A DNA stretch of 64,000 bases from Clostridia bacterium (GTDB taxonomy: Bacteria; Bacillota; Clostridia; UBA1381), in contig CAADTH010000068.1 of assembly GCA_900751885.1 (NCBI GenBank), positions 186,001 to 250,000 of the forward strand, read 5' to 3'. Shown here in pieces: positions 24,728-33,872 of the stretch. The translations under genes and the position numbers were made by a program. Under the pieces are notes generated by a model, which was given only the letters and a program-made list of their open reading frames with translations, did no database searches and was not told the origin of the DNA. The first letter of the stretch is position 1. Every line of letters starts with the position of its first letter.

Positions 24728-25267
24728 TTATACACTCTCATATACTTCCCTTTTTAGAACGCCAATATAGGGAAGGTTTCTATATTTTTGTGCAAAATCC
24801 AACCCATATCCCACTACAAACTCATCCTCAATTTCAAACCCGATATAATCCGCCTCGATTTGTGTGACATGCCGTGCAGGTTTATTCAAAAGCGCGGCAA
24901 TCCGAACGGACTTTGCACCTCTCTTTTTCAAAAACTCCTGCAGATGCCGAAGCGTTCTGCCGCTGTCGATGATATCCTCCACCAAAAGCACATTTCGTCC
25001 GCTGATATCCTCCTCCAGCTCCTTTTTGACAAAGACCGCCCCACTGCTGTGCGCCGCATTGCCATAGCTCGATACCTGCATGAAATCCAATACACACGGA
25101 AGCTCCAGCTCTCGCATCAAGTCCGCTGTAAACACCAGCGACCCTTTCATGATACACACCAAAATGACTTCCTCTCCCTGATAATCGCGCGTGATTTCGC
25201 GCCCCATCTCGTTTATGCGCGCGGCAATCTCTTCCTCTGACAACAGTACACGCTCAATCTCCTTCAT
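24728..25267 (-). CDS. hpt: Hypoxanthine phosphoribosyltransferase
   Basis: Purine salvage enzyme that makes IMP or GMP from hypoxanthine or guanine and PRPP. It is 179 residues long with the PRPP-binding motif VLLVEDIIDSGRTL. The ATG at 25267 has GGGAGG upstream inside tilS and overlaps the tilS end by 14 bp; longer in-frame starts would overlap tilS by far more. In Bacillus HprT also works with TilS and FtsH in one gene cluster. Confidence 0.95.
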   Translation of the reverse strand: MKEIERVLLSEEEIAARINEMGREITRDYQGEEVILVCIMKGSLVFTADLMRELELPCVLDFMQVSSYGNAAHSSGAVFVKKELEEDISGRNVLLVEDIIDSGRTLRHLQEFLKKRGAKSVRIAALLNKPARHVTQIEADYIGFEIEDEFVVGYGLDFAQKYRNLPYIGVLKREVYESV

Positions 25268-26612
25268 GGTTTTCCTCCCATACTTCGACCTCGATACATT
25301 CGCCTTCCAATCTTTGATACCGCCGGTCTGTCCGCATCGGGATGACCCACAGGATATCTCCATCGCTGACCAAAAGCGGAATCCTCCCACGCAGTTCGTG
25401 CGGTATTTTCCGGTCGATGAAATACTCCTTCAGCTTCTTTTTTCCCTTCATGCCGTGCGGATAGAAGACATCGCCGTCCTTTCGGCTTCTCACCGCCAGC
25501 CCTTGCTTTTTGTCAAGAGAAAAATATGCCCTGTCTTTTCTGCCAGCTTGTGGTTTATCTGTCAGCCCGGCACGAATAAAAAGTCCAGCCTCCGTGATAA
25601 AGTGCGTCTTTCCCATTTCAAGCGGATAGAAAAAATCACTGTTTTTTTTCAAATCCCTCTTTTCGATCATCAGCTGTCCATATTCTATTCTTGCCGTCCG
25701 GTTGCCTGGCAATACCAAAAATTTTCCGCTCTGACCTCTTTCGCAAAGCGCCAGCACCGCCTCCACCAGCTTTGCAGAAATATCCCCTGCCATACGCCGA
25801 ATCACACGCCGCCGGATTGCCCTGTGGTATTCCTGCAATGCCTGAATGCTCACTTGATATCCATTCTGTGTGTGCATCACAGCTGACTCAAACACCGTAT
25901 GCACATAATCGTCTAAAAATTCCTCTTCCTCTCGCAGAATGTCTGCATTTCTCGCCGCAGCATCCACAAAGCTCGGGTTGTAGCGTTCAATTTCGGGAAG
26001 AAGCGACAGCCGAATGCGGTTTCGCGTATACTTCGTTTGAAAATTCGTCTCATCCGTCACAAAGGAGATTCCCTCCTCTGTACATGCCGCTTCGATTTGC
26101 TGCCTTGTGAAAGAGAGAAGCGGACGGATGATAGCGCCTCTCTTCGGCGAAATGCCGCCAAAGCCTGCAAGTCCGCTTCCGCGGATTAGATTCATCAAAA
26201 CCGTTTCCGCCTGATCATTTTTGTGGTGTGCGGTTGCAATTTTATTCGCCGGAAGCGTCCTTTGAAGCTCCTCAAAAAACGCATACCGCACATACCTGCC
26301 TGCTTCCTCCTCCGAGAGCTTTTTCTCCTCTGCTGTTTTTTTCACATCCGCATGATGCACGAAAAGAGGAATCTTCTTCTCCTCGCAAAGAGCGCGCACA
26401 AACGCTTCATCCCTCTGTGCTGTATCCGCGCGCAGACCGTGATTTACATGCGCGGCATATAGGGTAAGCTGATACTCTTTTTGCAGGGCACATAACGCAT
26501 GAAGGAGGAATACGGAATCCGCGCCGCCTGAGACAGCCGCGATTACCGCATCCCCCTTTTCGAGCAGATGATAATATTCAATTGTCTTTCCGATTTGCTT
26601 CATCCACTTCAT
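25254..26612 (-). CDS. tilS: tRNA(Ile)-lysidine synthase
   Basis: Converts C34 of the CAU-anticodon tRNA-Ile to lysidine so that it reads AUA. The 452-residue product has the N-type ATP pyrophosphatase loop AAVSGGADSVFLLHAL near residue 26, then TilS substrate-binding domains toward the C-terminus. The start overlaps the dnaB stop as ATGA. Confidence 0.94.
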   Translation of the reverse strand: MKWMKQIGKTIEYYHLLEKGDAVIAAVSGGADSVFLLHALCALQKEYQLTLYAAHVNHGLRADTAQRDEAFVRALCEEKKIPLFVHHADVKKTAEEKKLSEEEAGRYVRYAFFEELQRTLPANKIATAHHKNDQAETVLMNLIRGSGLAGFGGISPKRGAIIRPLLSFTRQQIEAACTEEGISFVTDETNFQTKYTRNRIRLSLLPEIERYNPSFVDAAARNADILREEEEFLDDYVHTVFESAVMHTQNGYQVSIQALQEYHRAIRRRVIRRMAGDISAKLVEAVLALCERGQSGKFLVLPGNRTARIEYGQLMIEKRDLKKNSDFFYPLEMGKTHFITEAGLFIRAGLTDKPQAGRKDRAYFSLDKKQGLAVRSRKDGDVFYPHGMKGKKKLKEYFIDRKIPHELRGRIPLLVSDGDILWVIPMRTDRRYQRLEGECIEVEVWEENHEGD

Positions 26613-27952
26613 GCTTCTTCTTCCGATACGCCGTATTCCACATTTAAGAACTTCGTATATTTTCCCTGCCAGCCAAGCTTAAACGTTCCCGTCTCGCCGG
26701 CACGATATTTTGCAATGATACACTCCGCAAGATTTTTATCCTCTGAATCCGGATTATAATACTCGTCCCTGTATAAAAACATGACGATATCCGCGTCCTG
26801 CTCGATTGCTCCTGATTCACGCAAATCGCTGAGCATCGGGCGCTTATCGCTTCTTGACTCACTCGCACGCGAAAGCTGTGACAGCGTGATGACTGGAATA
26901 TCCAGCTCCTTCGCCAAAATCTTCAGAGAACGCGAAATCTCGGATATCTCCTGCTGGCGGTTATCTGTACGCCCAGCCGACTGCATCAGCTGAAGATAGT
27001 CGATTACAATGAGCCCCAGATTTTTCGTCTGTTTGAGTCTGCGGCATTTCGCGCGGATTTCCGATACCGTAATGGACGGCGTGTCATCAATGTATAAAGG
27101 CGCCATCGCCACCTTGTCCACCACCTCGCCAATCTGTGCCCAATCCTCCCCGGACAGGTTCCCCGAACGCACCTTTTCCGATTCCACCAGCGCCTGACTG
27201 CACAGGATACGGTTGACTAGCTGGCTTTTCGACATTTCCAGGTTGAAAATCGCAACCGGAACGCCCTCGTCGATTGCCACATGCTCAGCAATATTCACGG
27301 CAAAACTGGACTTTCCCATACCAGGACGCCCTGCAATCAGAATCAGGTCAGAATTTTGAAGCCCCGCTGTGCGGCGGTCAAGCTCCTCAAAGCCTGTCGC
27401 AAGCCCTGTCAAAGAGCCGTTGTTCTGCGCGTGCTCGACCATTTCCATATAGCTTTCTTTTAAAATGCTGTTGACCGGGATAATATCCTGGGATTCCTTT
27501 GACGATGCCACGTCAAACACAAGCTGTTCTGCCTGCTCCAAAATCCGCTCTGTGCGGTCACTGCCGGAAAATGCCATCTCCGAAATCACCTGGCTTGCAC
27601 CAACGAGCTTTCGAAGCACGGATTTTTCCTTGATAATTTTCGAGTAATAGATGATATTACGGGTAGTCGGCACATTTGCCGCAACCGTGGACAGATACTG
27701 TATCCCTCCGACTGCGTCGAGCTTGTCCGCGCGCCTGAGCCTGTCTGATACCGTCACAATATCCACAGGCGTATTTTCATTGAACAAATCCATCACGACC
27801 TGGTAGATTTCGCGGTTATGCTCCAAAAAGAAATCATCCGGCCGGATGATTTCCGCAGACGCCGCCACGCTCTGTATATTTGTGAGCACACTGCCGATAA
27901 CCGATTGTTCTGCCTCCTGACTATAGGGAAGCTGTCTTTCTGCCAGGTCCAT
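26609..27952 (-). CDS. dnaB: Replicative DNA helicase
   Basis: Hexameric helicase of the replication fork. It has 447 residues with an N-terminal DnaG-interacting domain (QSVIGSVLTN) and a RecA-like domain with Walker A AGRPGMGKSSFAVNIAEH and Walker B LIVIDYLQLM. No intein is present. It lies 18 bp after rplI, the usual rplI-dnaB pairing. Confidence 0.96.
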   Translation of the reverse strand: MDLAERQLPYSQEAEQSVIGSVLTNIQSVAASAEIIRPDDFFLEHNREIYQVVMDLFNENTPVDIVTVSDRLRRADKLDAVGGIQYLSTVAANVPTTRNIIYYSKIIKEKSVLRKLVGASQVISEMAFSGSDRTERILEQAEQLVFDVASSKESQDIIPVNSILKESYMEMVEHAQNNGSLTGLATGFEELDRRTAGLQNSDLILIAGRPGMGKSSFAVNIAEHVAIDEGVPVAIFNLEMSKSQLVNRILCSQALVESEKVRSGNLSGEDWAQIGEVVDKVAMAPLYIDDTPSITVSEIRAKCRRLKQTKNLGLIVIDYLQLMQSAGRTDNRQQEISEISRSLKILAKELDIPVITLSQLSRASESRSDKRPMLSDLRESGAIEQDADIVMFLYRDEYYNPDSEDKNLAECIIAKYRAGETGTFKLGWQGKYTKFLNVEYGVSEEEA

Positions 27953-27969
27953 TTTGGTCCCCTCCGCTA

Positions 27970-28416
27970 TTATTCTTCTGTTACCTGTACCTTTAGTTTT
28001 GCTGTCACACCCGGATGAATCTTCACGTCAACCTCCGTCGTACCCAATAGCTTAATTCCATCCGGCATGATAAATTTCTTTTTATCCAATTTGATATGGT
28101 GCTGCATTTTGAGCTGTTCTGACACATCCTTGCTGGTGACTGACCCAAACAGCTTTCCATTTGCACCTGCCTTTGTTTTGATACTGACAGTCACCTCTTC
28201 GAGCTGCTTTGCCGTCTCCTTTGCCGCCTCCAGCTCCTTCTGCCTGCGGTACTCCTCTGCCTCATGCTTTCCCTGCATCACGTTGATATTCTCCTTCGAC
28301 GCCTCCACAGCGAGCTTTCTCGGAAGCAGAAAATTTCTCGCATATCCGTCGGAAACCTCAACGAGCTGTCCCTTTTTCCCCTGACCTCTCACGTCCTGAT
28401 TCAATATTACCTTCAT
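27970..28416 (-). CDS. rplI: 50S ribosomal protein L9
   Basis: Primary rRNA-binding protein of the large subunit. The 148 residues comprise the N-terminal domain with GYARNFLLPRKLAVEAS, a long connecting helix rich in E, K and A, and the C-terminal domain ending around GVTAKLKVQVTEE. It is 12 bp downstream of gdpP. Confidence 0.97.
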   Translation of the reverse strand: MKVILNQDVRGQGKKGQLVEVSDGYARNFLLPRKLAVEASKENINVMQGKHEAEEYRRQKELEAAKETAKQLEEVTVSIKTKAGANGKLFGSVTSKDVSEQLKMQHHIKLDKKKFIMPDGIKLLGTTEVDVKIHPGVTAKLKVQVTEE

Positions 28417-28428
28417 CTATATTCCTCC

Positions 28429-30429
28429 TCACTTACTGCTCTCCTGCAAATACTCCCTGATTGCCTCAGCGAGCTGAACTTTCACCTTCTCAATCGTGCT
28501 GTCCTTGATTTGCACGCCGGCGACTGTCATATGCCCGCCGCCTCCCATCTTTTCCAAAATCACCTGAACATTCACATCCCCCAGCGACCGTCCGCTGATG
28601 CAGATTTGACTGTCCGCTTCAAAAATGACAAATGACGCGTGGACGCCTGAAATCTCCAAAAGCTCATCCGCTGCCTGGGCGGAAATCACCTTGATATTCG
28701 GATACCGCTCTGCGCAAACCGCCGCCACGATATGGTCTGACACGAATTCTGCTGTTTTTACAATATCCACCTTGTGTACATAGTCCGTCTTGTCGATATC
28801 GAACAGCGATTTGACCGCCACGGTATTGATGCCGTACCGTTTCAAATACGATGCCGCCTCAAAGGTACGGACACCTGTTTTCATCACAAAGTTTTTGGTA
28901 TCCATTAAAATTCCCACATACAGCGCTTCCGCCTCAAAGGTAGTCATTTTTTTGTTGTCGTCGATATATTGCAGAATCTCTGTCACCATCTCACACGTCG
29001 ACGACGCATACGGCTCGTGGTATACCAGGGAGGTGTTTTGGATAAACTCTGTGCTTCTTCTGTGGTGATCCACCAGCACAATCTTCTGTGCCATCTCCAA
29101 AAGCGACGCACACGGCAGAAGTGATGGCTTATGCGTGTCGAGTATAATCAGAAGTGTATCATTTGTCACAAGGTCTATCGCGCGCTCCCCATCCACGAAC
29201 ATGCCCTCGTACTCTTCCTTCTCCTTGGCGGCTTTATATATTTTCTGCACCGCGTTGGTATTGTCTATGACGATATACGGCTTTTTGCCCAGCGTGCGCA
29301 CTGCCCGCTGAAGTCCGATTGCCGCACCGAATGAGTCGAAATCAGGGCTGTTGTGCCCCATCAAAATCACCTTGTCCGCCTGCTGGATAAACTCTCGCAG
29401 AGCCAGTGCAAACGCCCGTGTTTTCACGCGTGTACTCTTTTCATACTCCTTTGACTTTCCGCCATAAAACTTGTATTGGCTCTCATCCTTGACGGATACC
29501 TGGTCTCCGCCGCGTCCGAGCGCCATGTCAATTGCGGCGCGTGAATATGCTTCGTTCTTTTGAAGATCGTCTCCCACGCCGATTCCGATACTGATGGAAA
29601 TCGGCTGCTTGACGCCCTCGCCGAGCGAGCGCACCTGGTCTAAAATATCAAATTTTTCGTCGATATAACGCTGCAAATATTGGTGTTCAAATAATACGAT
29701 ATACCGGTCTCGCTCTGTTTTTTTGAGTACGCCGTTGCTTTTTTCGACCCAGTCGCGAATGCTTTTGTCAATCTCCGCCAGTACCTGCTGACGGTTTGAA
29801 TCATCCATTTTTTGCAAAATTTCATCGTAGTTGTCAATTGTAATGATGGCAATATCCGTTTTTTCCGCGTCATAACGCGCCTGAAGCTGTTCCTCCTCTG
29901 TCCTGTCGATAAAATACAAAAGAACAGAATAGACCTCCTCTTCCTCCTGCACATTCTTTACGATATCACCGAAAATCTCATAGTGGTGCCCCTTATAGTG
30001 CGCGTCAACGTGAATGCCATTGGTGGACTTTAACACATCCGACCATCTCAAATCGGGAACCACGGTATTGAGTGCAATTCCATACAGATTTTTATCGTCA
30101 AAAATAGCCGCGAATTTGTCATTGTACCACATCACCGCGCCATCAATCTGCAACACCGCCATCGGCATCGGAAAACTCAAAATCGCATCCTTTGTAGTAC
30201 TTGTCCCCTTTTCAGAAATCATCGCGACATACGAATACATCTCCTGCATCCGTTTTCTGCCCAGCCAGGTGGCAAGCGCAAAAAACAATACTGCAAAAAG
30301 GACTCCCAGCACTCCAGTAAAAAAGTCCCTGCGAATAAATGCAACCAACCCCAGACAAAGGGTGGTGACAATGCACAAAATGACGATACACGCGAAAGAG
30401 CGTATCACCTGTTTCTCATGTTTTTTCAT
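28429..30429 (-). CDS. gdpP: Cyclic-di-AMP phosphodiesterase, GdpP/YybT type
   Basis: Membrane enzyme that hydrolyses c-di-AMP to pApA and so tunes wall and potassium homeostasis. The 666 residues give two N-terminal membrane helices (about 12-55), a PAS-like region, a degenerate GGDEF domain, and a DHH/DHHA1 phosphoesterase with GHNSPDFDSFGAAIGL, VDHHRRST and the C-terminal GGGGHMTVAG. The order gdpP-rplI-dnaB is conserved in Firmicutes. Confidence 0.94.
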   Translation of the reverse strand: MKKHEKQVIRSFACIVILCIVTTLCLGLVAFIRRDFFTGVLGVLFAVLFFALATWLGRKRMQEMYSYVAMISEKGTSTTKDAILSFPMPMAVLQIDGAVMWYNDKFAAIFDDKNLYGIALNTVVPDLRWSDVLKSTNGIHVDAHYKGHHYEIFGDIVKNVQEEEEVYSVLLYFIDRTEEEQLQARYDAEKTDIAIITIDNYDEILQKMDDSNRQQVLAEIDKSIRDWVEKSNGVLKKTERDRYIVLFEHQYLQRYIDEKFDILDQVRSLGEGVKQPISISIGIGVGDDLQKNEAYSRAAIDMALGRGGDQVSVKDESQYKFYGGKSKEYEKSTRVKTRAFALALREFIQQADKVILMGHNSPDFDSFGAAIGLQRAVRTLGKKPYIVIDNTNAVQKIYKAAKEKEEYEGMFVDGERAIDLVTNDTLLIILDTHKPSLLPCASLLEMAQKIVLVDHHRRSTEFIQNTSLVYHEPYASSTCEMVTEILQYIDDNKKMTTFEAEALYVGILMDTKNFVMKTGVRTFEAASYLKRYGINTVAVKSLFDIDKTDYVHKVDIVKTAEFVSDHIVAAVCAERYPNIKVISAQAADELLEISGVHASFVIFEADSQICISGRSLGDVNVQVILEKMGGGGHMTVAGVQIKDSTIEKVKVQLAEAIREYLQESSK

Positions 30430-30448
30430 AGTTCCTCCAAAAACGGGA

Positions 30449-30769
30449 TTACCCCCGTCTTTTTATATGGCGCGCCAGAGCGGACATATCGGAAAACTCC
30501 GTCTCCAAATCATGCCCATTCGCCGAAGCGTGCATTGCCAGGGCGTGAATTCTCTCGTCGATACTGGAATAGCTCATGCCCAATCTGCGCGCCAGAATAT
30601 AGCTCATTGTGATGATGGAGGAAATCGTGTCCTCCACCTTGGCATAGGAGCTGGACTCCTGCGAATCCGCCATCGCCTGGTATAGAAGCGAAAGCTCAGA
30701 CAAAAGCTCTGCCTTGAGCCACTCCACTGCCTTCATATTTCCTGAAATATTAATCTCTGTATGCTTCAT
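30449..30769 (-). CDS. MazG-like family protein
   Basis: A 106-residue helical protein resembling the MazG-like family found upstream of gdpP-rplI-dnaB in Clostridia. The stretch AVEWLKAELLSELSLLYQAM and the later YILARRLGMSYSSIDERI fit that family. MazG-type proteins hydrolyse nucleoside triphosphates, but the full acidic metal-binding set is not obvious here, so activity is uncertain. It is first in the operon behind a good promoter. Confidence 0.65.
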   Translation of the reverse strand: MKHTEINISGNMKAVEWLKAELLSELSLLYQAMADSQESSSYAKVEDTISSIITMSYILARRLGMSYSSIDERIHALAMHASANGHDLETEFSDMSALARHIKRRG

Positions 30770-30887
30770 TTGTATGTCCTCCTGCTGATGTCCTCTAAGC
30801 TGTCAATCATGCAGACAACCAAACAGAGCAATCCGCTTCCGTCGCTGTAGCGGAATTGCCCAAATTATGCCTGCGATTCGTTTTATT

Positions 30888-30916
30888 ATTTTATCATAAC
30901 GAAATTTGTTCGTCAA
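30888..30916 (-). promoter_or_regulatory. SigA-type promoter of the gdpP-rplI-dnaB operon
   Basis: TTGACG (30911-30916), a 17-bp spacer and TAAAAT (30888-30893). It lies directly after the terminator of the upstream beta-galactosidase gene. Confidence 0.72.
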
Positions 30917-30920
30917 CAAA

Positions 30921-30958
30921 AAGGGGAATATTCTACAAAGCATTGTAAAATACTCCCT
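30921..30958 (-). terminator. Terminator after the beta-galactosidase gene
   Basis: An imperfect hairpin of about 15 bp (GGGAGTATTTTACAA with TTTGTAGAATATTCCC) followed by CTTTTTG on the minus strand, starting 6 bp past the stop codon. Confidence 0.75.
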
Positions 30959-30963
30959 TATTC

Positions 30964-33684
30964 TCAGTCCTTCCTGAGTATCACGCTTTTGGTAAGTCCT
31001 GTCCGCTTGTCGGCTGTCTGGTTATACAAAATTACAGAGAGAGTCTGCTCTCCGACTTTGTCCGTCTGAATGCTTACGCTCCTCCCGTACTCGCATCCTC
31101 CCTCAAACACCTTTTCTCCCGACAGAAAAATCTCTGCCTGCTGTGCGGTAAGCTCTGCAAAAGAAATCGTTTTTCCTCCATCCTCAGGCAGGTTTAGTGT
31201 GGTTTTATAAAGCAGATACCCAGCGTCAGGTTTCTCCTGCTCCCCTGCACGCACCACTGCCCATGTGTTCATGTCGTGATCCTCAATTTTCTGCATTGGG
31301 TTTGGCTTTTCTGAAAATGGCGTGACATTTTTTCGCCATGTGGATAGATAGCTTTCCATTACAGAAGGCAAATATGGCACGGCGTGCTCCGCTTTTTGTA
31401 CCGGAAGCGCAATTCTTGCACCTTCTACGCCGTCCGCTTCCGCCCGGATGGTGACTGTCTTTGCACCATCTGTCTGCTTGACAATGACCTGGCAGTGCCC
31501 ATGAAAGAGACGCCTTTTGTCTGCCTTATCCGCCTCATGGCTGTTGGGGTCTCCGTTTCCCACTCCAATGATTTCTCCACCCTCTGTCTGGAAGTGCACC
31601 AGCCTGTTATCTGTCGGCAAATTCTCGCCATCTGCGTCCTGAACCGATACGTTGACTACCACTGTATCATCGCATCCATCCCACAACAACTCCCTGCTTG
31701 CCTCTATCCGGAGCCGCTTCGCCTCCCTCGTGGTCTTGATGCTGTCCTTCGCCGCCTCTTGCCCACCGCGAAATCCGACTGCGCAAAGCACGCCCGGCCG
31801 GTAAGAAACCATCCAGTCCGCCATCTCATAGCGCGGTGTTTTCTTTCTGCCAAGTGACGTGCCGTTTAAAAACAGCTCAACCTCCTCACAGTTTGTGTAT
31901 GCCATCACACGAACCTGTTTTCCCTCGTCCCAATTCCAATGAGGGAAAATATGTAAAACCGGCTCCTCCTTAAAATACGCCTGGTTGAGGTAGTATACAT
32001 CCTTTTTGAATCCACAGGTGTCCATAATGCCGAACTGTGTCCCAATGGACGGCCATTCAAAGGGAGTCGGCTCTCCCCTGTAGTCAAATCCGGTCCAGAC
32101 GAACATGCCCATGATATGGGACCTCGATTCAATCTGGTACATACCATCCCGGTAAGTGTTGCCCCACGGCGCGGCAACCGAGTCATAATTGTCGATTACA
32201 TGCGCATTCTCATCCGTTTCATATACGCCCCTTGTCGCAAAGGCGCTGTCATTTTCCGAGCCGAGCATCGGTTTATCCGGAAACCGTTCGCGGAACTCGT
32301 CAAACAGGTGCGTGATGTAATTGAAGCCCACAATGTCGAGTGCGCGCGCCGCACTGTCCTCCTCGCTGACACCTGTATTCATCGCCCCTGTCAGAAAACG
32401 CGTGTCATCGAGCTTTTTTATTTCACAGGCAAGGCGCTCTGCAAGACGCCGCCCGGTCGGCGTCCCCTGAAGCGGCTCCTCATTGAAGATTGAGTACATC
32501 ACAACAGATGGATGGTTTCTATCCCGAAGCACCATCTGTCTGACCTGCTCCACCCCCTCGGGTGAGGAGCTAAAATTGCGGTTTTCATCCATCACCAGCA
32601 GTCCATACCTGTCGCACGCATCGAGCACCTCCCTGGATGGATTGCCGTGCGCGCACCGGTAGGCGTTGGAACCCATCTCTTTTAGCAGGCGGATGCGGTA
32701 CTCTACGACAGCGTCAGGCACAGCAATGCCTACCCCCGCGTGATCCTGATGGTTGCATGTTCCGTACAGCTGTACCCGCCGTCCGTTTAAGAAAAATCCA
32801 TCATCGCAGGAGATGGAGATGCTCCGGTAGCCAAACGGAACCTCCTGTCTGTCACAGAGCGTTCCCTCGATATAAACTTCATTCACAAGCGTATAAAGAT
32901 ATGGGTCGTCGATATCCCAAAGGCGCGGCGCATCGATTGGGATGTTCACCGACACCTTTTGCGTATCGCCTGCAGACACACTTCCCTCTGTGTGTCCCTG
33001 TCCGCAAACGGTCCCCTGTGCATCCTTCACCCAAGCCACCGCTTCAAAGCCTGCCGTTTCATACGAAGAGTTCTCCACTGTCGTCTCAATCTGGGTATTC
33101 CATCCGCCGTTGTCCTGTTTTTGCGGCTTCACCCATGTGCCCCAGTGCGCAATATGAACCGGCTCCTTTTCATACATGGTCACATGGCGGTAGATGCCGG
33201 CGCCCTCATACCACCACCCCTCAATCTCGGTCGCATCTACAAATACAGACAGCGTGTTTACCCTATCGCCGTAAAGCGCCATATCTGTGATATCCACTGT
33301 GAAGGAGGTGTATCCGCAAAAGTTCCGCCCCACGACAGAACCGTTGCAATACACCACCGCATGGGAGGAAATGCCGCCGAATTCAATCAAAATCTGCTTT
33401 CCCTCCGCCTCTTTGTCCAGCTTAAACCGTTTGACGTACCAGCCCTTGCCGCGCGGCTTGTAGCCTGCTGATGGTCCGTATTGTTCGCCAAACTCTCCAT
33501 ACACCGCCCAGTCATGCGGCAAATCCACCTCCTGCCATCCGCTGAAGTCATAATCAGGGCTTGCCGCTCCAACCGCACCGCCTGCCTTTGCCGCCATGTA
33601 GCAAAAGGTATGTCCTGTCTCCTCCGGCTTTGGGATATCACCCAGATGAAACAGCCATCCCCTGTCCATATTCCATGTTTTCAT
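30964..33684 (-). CDS. Glycoside hydrolase family 2 beta-galactosidase
   Basis: A 906-residue cytosolic GH2 enzyme with no signal peptide. In order: sugar-binding jelly roll (LPHDWAVYGEFGEQ, GKGWYVKRF), Ig-like domain, TIM barrel, and C-terminal DUF4982/Ig-like modules (around EVELFLNGTSLGRKK). The likely acid/base Glu is in YSIFNEEPLQG and the nucleophile Glu in MLGSENDSAFATRG, both matching the NE and GSE patterns of this subgroup. The ATG at 33684 follows AAAGGAGAGGG. It is divergent from a secreted DUF1961 protein, suggesting joint action on a plant or host glycan. Exact substrate is not determined. Confidence 0.9.
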   Translation of the reverse strand: MKTWNMDRGWLFHLGDIPKPEETGHTFCYMAAKAGGAVGAASPDYDFSGWQEVDLPHDWAVYGEFGEQYGPSAGYKPRGKGWYVKRFKLDKEAEGKQILIEFGGISSHAVVYCNGSVVGRNFCGYTSFTVDITDMALYGDRVNTLSVFVDATEIEGWWYEGAGIYRHVTMYEKEPVHIAHWGTWVKPQKQDNGGWNTQIETTVENSSYETAGFEAVAWVKDAQGTVCGQGHTEGSVSAGDTQKVSVNIPIDAPRLWDIDDPYLYTLVNEVYIEGTLCDRQEVPFGYRSISISCDDGFFLNGRRVQLYGTCNHQDHAGVGIAVPDAVVEYRIRLLKEMGSNAYRCAHGNPSREVLDACDRYGLLVMDENRNFSSSPEGVEQVRQMVLRDRNHPSVVMYSIFNEEPLQGTPTGRRLAERLACEIKKLDDTRFLTGAMNTGVSEEDSAARALDIVGFNYITHLFDEFRERFPDKPMLGSENDSAFATRGVYETDENAHVIDNYDSVAAPWGNTYRDGMYQIESRSHIMGMFVWTGFDYRGEPTPFEWPSIGTQFGIMDTCGFKKDVYYLNQAYFKEEPVLHIFPHWNWDEGKQVRVMAYTNCEEVELFLNGTSLGRKKTPRYEMADWMVSYRPGVLCAVGFRGGQEAAKDSIKTTREAKRLRIEASRELLWDGCDDTVVVNVSVQDADGENLPTDNRLVHFQTEGGEIIGVGNGDPNSHEADKADKRRLFHGHCQVIVKQTDGAKTVTIRAEADGVEGARIALPVQKAEHAVPYLPSVMESYLSTWRKNVTPFSEKPNPMQKIEDHDMNTWAVVRAGEQEKPDAGYLLYKTTLNLPEDGGKTISFAELTAQQAEIFLSGEKVFEGGCEYGRSVSIQTDKVGEQTLSVILYNQTADKRTGLTKSVILRKD

Positions 33685-33727
33685 ACGTCCCTCTCCTTTT
33701 TTGTCATGATTTCGGCATATTGTATCT

Positions 33728-33756
33728 ATTATATCTGCCTGTGAAATCATTGACAA
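33728..33756 (-). promoter_or_regulatory. SigA-type promoter of the beta-galactosidase gene
   Basis: TTGTCA (33751-33756), a 17-bp spacer and a perfect TATAAT (33728-33733), about 45 bp before the start codon. Confidence 0.75.
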
Positions 33757-33832
33757 GAAAAAAATCAGACACGATACGGATTTTATACAAAAAAAGCAGG
33801 GATTTTATATGGATTGTCCTCATCCTTTTTTA

Positions 33833-33857
33833 TATAATGAAGGTATCAAATTTGATA
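33833..33857 (+). promoter_or_regulatory. -10 element and palindrome before the DUF1961 gene
   Basis: A perfect TATAAT (33833-33838) is followed by the 14-bp palindrome TATCAAATTTGATA (33844-33857), placed about where transcription would start and just before the GGGAGGG ribosome site. I saw no good -35, so activation by a regulator is possible. The palindrome is an operator candidate. Confidence 0.5.
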
Positions 33858-33872
33858 GGGAGGGTCTCAAAC